Source of the DNA: Cytospora piceicola
Taxonomy: Eukaryota; Ascomycota; Sordariomycetes; Diaporthales; Cytosporaceae
Assembly: GCA_023375675.1 (NCBI GenBank)
Contig: JALQBC010000011.1
Location: forward strand, 62,001 to 126,000
Length of the DNA: 64,000 nucleotides
Direction of reading: 5' to 3'
In this document: in pieces, positions 58,682 to 64,000 of the stretch
Numbering within the stretch: the first letter of the stretch is position 1
Layout: the number at the start of each line of letters is the position of its first letter
Position numbers and translations under genes: made by a program
Notes under the pieces: model-generated
The model's database searches: none
Told to the model about the DNA's origin: nothing
What the model saw: the letters and a program-made list of their open reading frames with translations, nothing else

Positions 58682-60001
58682 TTATATCGAGAACTTCTTG
58701 TTGAGCACGTCTAACGCTCTTGCATCCTCGTGAAACCCCTTGGCCATCAGGCCCGCGGCGGCACCACCACCCAAAACCGCCCCGTTTCCGCGAGGGCTAC
58801 TTGTCGCACTGTTATTGCCACCGGCAGACGCGCTATTCGGCTCCGAGTTCGATGGCGTCGGGTTCGGGTGTAGCAGCGCAGACAGGCTGGCCTTGTTGCT
58901 GCCGCCATTTGGTGGCGATTGCGACAGGGCTCGGGGTGGAGGCGTAGAGCTGTGGACTGAGGGTAATGGTCCGGGCATGGACCGCCCAGGACCTGGGGGC
59001 GTGCTCACTGCCTGGGTGGCCTTGAGTTGCAGATGTTGTAGGCGTGGTGATTCCTCCTTGATTCGGATCTGCGCCAGGTGCGGCGACCACTGCTGAGGTG
59101 CTTGGTGGTAGGGTGGCAGCATCGGAGGGGTCACTCGCGGCTGTGCTGAGGAGCCAGGTGGTGGTAGTTGTGGTCGATGGTCGTGGTACACAGGATGGTG
59201 TTGTGGAGGACCTTGCATGTAGTGGTGAGGGTGTGGAGGATAGGCGCCCGGAGGAGGCAGCTGTGCTGGTGTGTAATGTGCAGACACGGTGTAGTGACTG
59301 TATGGCGGCGTTGCAACCGGAGAAGGTGGCCATCCCGGGTAGGGTTGTTGTGCGTATTGGGGGTGGTAACCCGGGTGTGGTGGTGGTGCGTAGGCCGAGG
59401 CCATGGGCGTCCTGGTCATGGCAGGCACGGGCTGCTCGTTCATGCTCGACTCGGGGTACATGCCCTTGACAGGAACAATGTGTCTCAAGCTGGGATCTGT
59501 GCTGGGCTGCGGCAGCTCAGGCTCGTTGGGGTGTGGGCGGGAGTAGTAGGATATCAGGTGAAGGTGCTGGCCCTGGGAGGTGGTGATGCTGAAGGACTGT
59601 TTCATAAGACCGTCGGCCTTGTATCGGTATCCGTCAGGCTCGCCGTCGTCGGGATCCACGTCACTACCGCCGCCCGAGTCTGGCGTCTTGCCGGCGCTTC
59701 TTCGTGATGTGCCAAAGCCGCCACCCCGCTTGCCCTCCATTTCCCGGTAGGTGAGGAAGCTACCCGAGACTCTGCTTGCACTCCATGATTTCCCGTCTGT
59801 CCATCTCCGCATGCCAGCTTCCCGCTCATCCCACACAAACACTGAACCGGACCGGATTGATTGGCGCTCCTTCTCGGATAACCTGCGCTGCACACGAGGC
59901 AGCAAGCCGACTCTGCAGGCTTCGAATAGTTTTATTGCGTCTGCGGGTGTCCGCACGAGACCATGATAGGTCTCCATCATGTTGCTCTGTCGTACAGCCA
60001 T
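58682..60001 (-). CDS. pac2: Gti1/Pac2 family (WOPR domain) transcription regulator, Pac2 type
   Basis: Intronless, 439 residues. The N-terminal WOPR half-domain (about 8-95) reads METYHGLVRTPADAIKLFEA, then LLPRVQRRLSEKERQSIRSG and VFVWDEREAGMRRWTDGKSW, then SGSFLTYREME. The second half (about 120-160) is DGYRYKADGLMKQSFSITTS and LHLISYYSRPHP. The two halves form the DNA-binding fold of Wor1, Sge1, Mit1 and Pac2. The VRTPADAI and LPRVQRRLSEKER wording fits the Pac2 branch better than the Wor1/Sge1 branch. The remaining ~280 residues are Pro/His/Gln/Tyr-rich and disordered, ending in a conserved-looking helix (ALDVLNKKFSI). WOPR proteins control morphological switching, conidiation and virulence genes in many fungi. 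The 4-kb upstream region to the window end is consistent with the long regulatory regions of this class. Confidence 0.9.
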   Translation of the reverse strand: MAVRQSNMMETYHGLVRTPADAIKLFEACRVGLLPRVQRRLSEKERQSIRSGSVFVWDEREAGMRRWTDGKSWSASRVSGSFLTYREMEGKRGGGFGTSRRSAGKTPDSGGGSDVDPDDGEPDGYRYKADGLMKQSFSITTSQGQHLHLISYYSRPHPNEPELPQPSTDPSLRHIVPVKGMYPESSMNEQPVPAMTRTPMASAYAPPPHPGYHPQYAQQPYPGWPPSPVATPPYSHYTVSAHYTPAQLPPPGAYPPHPHHYMQGPPQHHPVYHDHRPQLPPPGSSAQPRVTPPMLPPYHQAPQQWSPHLAQIRIKEESPRLQHLQLKATQAVSTPPGPGRSMPGPLPSVHSSTPPPRALSQSPPNGGSNKASLSALLHPNPTPSNSEPNSASAGGNNSATSSPRGNGAVLGGGAAAGLMAKGFHEDARALDVLNKKFSI

Positions 60002-60461
60002 GGGTGTGGTGGTGAGGCTGGAAAGGAAGGTTGAGAGGTAAAAGAGGTTTGATCGTCAGAAGTCAGCAGTGTGGCAGGGTGCTGGCGTTCCTAAATAAAA
60101 GTAAAACCGAAATCTAGATGGCCCCCCAGATCTGCAAGGGTGGATCCACCATTCAGTCGAGACGGGCAACTTTTTAAATATGGTTGTCGTGTGGACAGCG
60201 GCGCCAACCCCTTGTCCTGCAACTCAGGAGGAGCGAAGCTTGCGCGGCGCTATGTAAATCGCCCCACAGGGAGAAGTAGCCCGGCTGATCGGCCTCAGGT
60301 TGGCAGGGGCTGTATGAAAAGTTGGGACGAAAAGGCAGGGCCTATGTTCCGTAAGATTGTGTATGGGGGAACGTTGTAGATCTCTGTGTGGCTGTTCCTC
60401 TTCGGCGGAGAAGTGATGTTAGTCCCCGGAGATCCCCAGTTGATTAGTGAAAGTCAAGTCG

Positions 60462-60485
60462 AGACCAGACCAGACCAGACCAGAT
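60462..60485. repeat. (GACCA)n pentanucleotide repeat
   Basis: About four to five GACCA units, roughly 460 bp upstream of the WOPR start codon. Confidence 0.8.
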
Positions 60486-61170
60486 GACAGGTATATAGAT
60501 ATCAGGTGTGTTGAAGAATAGATTAACAGGTGTTTAAAACGAAAAAGTCGGAATGAGGATGAATGGTGTTGCTGCTACTGCTGCTGATGCTTCTGATTGT
60601 GATGAGCGAGGAGTGTGATGCATAAACGTGTCAGGAGTGCCAGAAACACGCAGACAGGGTATTGAATAAGGATTGAAGTGAACTGGACGACGAGAAAGCC
60701 TGGCCTGTCCTGTTCATGGGGAGGGAGGATGGGGTGTGTGTATGAGTGAGTGAGCAGGGCTGCAGGGCCAGAAGCATATATAAAACCCTGACACACTGTA
60801 TCGCCCAAAACACTGGCATATCCACCTTGGGAAGACGACACGCAAGTCAAGGGCACACTAGAGGCAGGGCATTGTGGGTATAGGAAGGGAAAGGAGGGAA
60901 AGGAGCAGCGGGCCAGTGGCCACACACCAGTACCACATTCGGCCACTACGCAGTAGCCCTGCCGCTTGTATATTTTTTTCTGGGGTGGCTTCTTCCTTGC
61001 AGGCACACACGGTAGGTACCTAAGGGAGTTGGATTCGGAGCCAAGTATAAAGTACCCCCTCGTTGGTACCTAGAGAAACGGGGCCTGGGATGAGTTAAGG
61101 ACCACAGGGATCACACCAAGGACGGGACCGAGACTACCAGTTAACAGGACAGACTACTCTGTCAGGCCTG

Positions 61171-61252
61171 TCTGTGCCTTGCCCGGCATTGCCCTGCCTT
61201 GCCTTGCCCTGCCGCCTACTTTGCCTTGCCTTGCCTTGCCCTGCCTTGCCTG
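61171..61252. repeat. (CCTTG)n-like pentanucleotide array
   Basis: A degenerate run of TGCCT/TGCCC pentamers, interrupted near 61213-61220. Confidence 0.85.
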
Positions 61253-61758
61253 TTTGTTCTGGCTCATCAGTGCCGGCTAAGGTCTGGCTGGCGTCCCTCA
61301 TCCGTTCTTCTCCATCAGTCAGCACAGGTGGTCACTGAGTCCGTCCAGGCCTGCTCCCATGCGACTTTTGTTTTGATGCGCCGAGTGCCACGGGCTTGTC
61401 TGTCCTTAGTAATGCGGGCGGCATTCCCAAAACAGCGATAGCCGCGATTCTGACAACTGACAAGTCTTTTCGACGGAGGAGTGACAAAAGAAGCCCCATG
61501 GCACTTGTCTTTTTTTTTATTCCCGAGAAGCGGAATGTGGACAGTGGACGCGTGGATAGAAGCCACAAAAAAGGGGGGCTTCTGTCATGACGAGATGATG
61601 GAAAGTGAGAAGAGGAAAATGCCCGAAAGCCGAACTAACGACACTACCGACTGGCAGGGAATTCAAGGTTTGGTGCAGAAGGTTAAAGGGAGATCATCAC
61701 TGTCATGCTGTCATACATGATAGGTACAGTAGTCTGTATCTATGGATGTAATGGTGGT

Positions 61759-61782
61759 AGCAGCAGCAGCAGCAGCAGCAGC
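61759..61782. repeat. (AGC)8 trinucleotide repeat
   Basis: Eight AGC/CAG units followed by AGT units, upstream of the WOPR gene. Confidence 0.9.
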
Positions 61783-62053
61783 ACTTGAGTAGCAGTAGTA
61801 GTAGTGTATCATAAGAAGTTTCCCGACAAGTGAGGATGAGCTGTGATAAGGGGGTGTGGAGATGATGAAGAAGCCAGACTGGGTCGGGGATAATTAGAAG
61901 GCCCTTGTGCTTGCTTATCAAATGGTGCTTATAATGATGCTTATTATGCTTGTGTGTCGTGTGTGTTTTGAGGCTCAATCTCGGCAAAGACGGGCGCAAC
62001 GAACGAACTTGTGTGTGCGCCGTATGATTTGTCACCGTGAGCACCGCATAATA

Positions 62054-62080
62054 ATGCTGATGCTGATGCTGATGCTGATG
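62054..62080. repeat. (ATGCTG)4.5 hexanucleotide repeat
   Basis: Four and a half perfect units in non-coding DNA. Confidence 0.9.
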
Positions 62081-62200
62081 GATGCTAACTGATGATTGAT
62101 GGATGAATAATGACTGTGCGGAAAAAGGAAGGGCTGAGTAGTGACTTGTGAGAAAAGGCCCCCAGTCAAGGCCGCAGTATGGGGCCGATGTGACCGAAAA

Positions 62201-62237
62201 ATGGATGTTGGATGTTGGATGTTGGATTTTGAATGTT
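62201..62237. repeat. (ATGTTGG)n heptanucleotide repeat
   Basis: Several GGATGTT units that decay to GAATGTT-type variants on the right. Confidence 0.8.
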
Positions 62238-64000
62238 GAATATTGGACGTTGGTGGTTGGGCAATCGGGGCAGGACAGTTGGGTGAGTGGCATTTTTGTC
62301 AAATAGCAAAACAACGCCACCTACTCAAGTAGGTAGACATAGAGACAAGAGAGAATCAAAAACTGCACGTACCTGTTGATCAGATCTCAATGGCGGTATT
62401 CACTGTGTATTGACGTGGCGGTCTTGAATGTCTACCAAGTAGGTTTACTAAGTAGGTGGTAACCTTTGGACTTGAATGGGGAGAAGCTGCAAAACAGAAA
62501 TGCGGATCACCAACAGCGAGTTGAGTGTATGAAAGTGGTTTGTCTCTTGTTGATATTTCTTTTTTGGAAGGGGGGGGGGAAGAGGGGGTGCTTCGCGTGT
62601 CGCAAAATTTAAGGTTAATACCAGGTTATTTTCGGATGCGGGAAGGTGCAGCCCGCGCAGGCAACAGGCGGGCGTTGCTTGGTTTGGATTTCAAAGAGAT
62701 TCGTTCCTGCGAGACTCGGTAACTCGACAATCAGATAATACTGTGTGTAAGAAAGGTTGATGTGTCGTTCTTTACTTGCCGTCCTTCTTCCCGTCTTGTC
62801 TGTTGACTGATATGAGGATCGAGGGAAGGTTTTGGCGGTTTGGCTGTTTTAGGTTTAGGTCATGTACCGTAACCACGCCGTGCGTGCAAGTGCAGTTTCA
62901 GTGCAGGCACAGCAGGAATGTTGCCGATTCAGGCAGCCTCAGACCTAGTGTGGTTGGCACTAGTTAGTTCCTTCCCTGACCGATAGTTGCAATTGCAGTG
63001 TCGGGGTCAGCTAAAGCTAAATTTGGGGAGGTTTGAACGGTCTGGTGGGCTGCAGGGAGATAAAAGTGGGGGAGGGGGCAGTGAAGGTCTGATTCAAGAT
63101 ACAGTGCAGTATAACTACTACTGTTGTTGTTGCTGTTGCTGTTGCTTGCTGCTGCAGCGGATATTCAACGTTGCTGCAGCTGTTGGTCACTGCTCCACAT
63201 GCTCGTGATGGGCCACAACGGCCATGACCTACTGACCAAACAGTAGACGATACAAATAAATACAACAAACAAAAAGCCAAGAGGTTGGTCATCTGTAGTA
63301 ACTGCCTGAAGGGAATGGGGATTCAGGCAACCAGACACTAACGGTAAGTACTCAGGTACCTCACCAATTGCCGAGGTCGGTCCACCTGGGCATATCTCAC
63401 CAGTATTTCCCCTCTATGCATACTCCATAAACCTCAGGTCAGATATGTCTCACTCACCTCGTGTAAAGCCTTCTCCTCTTTTCCACCTCTCTCTCAACTT
63501 CCCACTGATGATGATCTTGATGATTCACCACCGAGTCTCTGGACAAATTTGGTTGGTTGTCATGCAGCAGGAGTTGTGGGGTATATCGCTCGCTGCAGTG
63601 GGTGCGGGCCTGGCGTCTCCAATAAGTCTCCGGTTTTTTCTTCTTCTTTTTCACTCCCACAGAAAAAGCCCGCGAACTTCAGCCTCGGTCAAATAAGTCG
63701 GTCGCCGACCTGCCAGGTACCCAACATTCCAACACCAAAATAACAATAAATAGCGTAGAAACAAGAGATAGGGTAGCGTCGCAGTGGTGTGCTGATGGAG
63801 TCCGCGACTAGTGGAGTCTTGGTGGTTCAATAATAAAATGGGGACTGACTGACCTCCAATCTTTCAATGTTGCTTTTCGCCCTTTTGCCCTTGTGCCGGC
63901 GATTCAATTGCCCTTTCTGGCCTCTTCCAACGCAACCGTGCTCGGCAAATAACTGGTGATCCCCTTTTTGGCTTGGTTTCAGCTCCCTTGGCCGGAAGAG

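Larger units (their letters stand above)
60002..64000. other. upstream region of the WOPR gene, repeat-rich
   Basis: At least 4 kb without a recognisable gene, reaching the window edge. It is dense in simple repeats (listed separately) and contains CTACTCAAGTAGGTAG at about 62322-62337 and a related palindrome near 62432-62457. A long regulatory region and leader for the WOPR gene is the simplest reading. Confidence 0.5.

Noticed and set aside
61703..62320. 205-codon minus-strand frame
   Set aside because: Much of its length is translated microsatellite (Cys, Leu, His-Gln runs), so the open frame is a by-product of repeats.

Overview
The window is nuclear DNA from a filamentous ascomycete (Pezizomycotina, most likely a Sordariomycete). 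The evidence is: monocistronic genes split by 50-180 nt introns with GTRNGT donors, CTAAC-like branch sites and CAG/TAG acceptors; GC-rich exons with C/G-ending codons; kilobase-scale intergenic gaps; and typical fungal families (Zn2Cys6 regulators, a WOPR regulator, GH67 and GH47 enzymes, a CYP53-like P450, a lysine-rich histone H1). No operons, tRNA, rRNA, transposons or CRISPR arrays were recognised. Most protein models below were spliced by hand from the reading frames.

Layout: 0.8-2.8 kb, a six-exon MFS sugar transporter; 3.5 kb, a possible 44-residue membrane micropeptide; 4.2-7.9 kb (minus), a Reb1/TTF1-like Myb protein; 10.0-12.1 kb, a probably mitochondrial membrane-anchored AAA-type P-loop protein; 12.1-22.85 kb, a gene-free stretch rich in simple repeats that forms the upstream region of a Zn2Cys6/AT-hook regulator (22.9-25.4 kb). 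From 27.6 to 36.9 kb lies a compact carbohydrate block: secreted GH67 alpha-glucuronidase (minus), a divergently transcribed SDR oxidoreductase, a secreted GH-like TIM-barrel protein (minus) and a Zn2Cys6/Fungal_trans regulator (minus). At 38.3-40.2 kb is a Golgi/ER-type GH47 alpha-mannosidase, at 40.7-42.8 kb (minus) a proline-rich NPF-motif protein, at 45.4-46.7 kb (minus) a six-exon histone H1, at 51.3-52.9 kb a CYP53-like P450, and at 58.7-60.0 kb (minus) a Pac2-type WOPR regulator with a long upstream region running to the window end.

How the parts may work together: the 27.6-36.9 kb block is the best candidate for a functional cluster. It pairs an enzyme that removes (methyl)glucuronic acid from xylan fragments with a second secreted glycosidase-like protein, a reductase and a local regulator. 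GGCTAA elements (the XlnR/Xyr1 core) and CreA-type GC boxes occur upstream of the alpha-glucuronidase. The other genes are housekeeping or regulatory with no evident common pathway. Intergenic DNA carries a dispersed short palindrome (TACCTAGGTA / TACCTAAGTAGGTA) that I did not notice in any exon.
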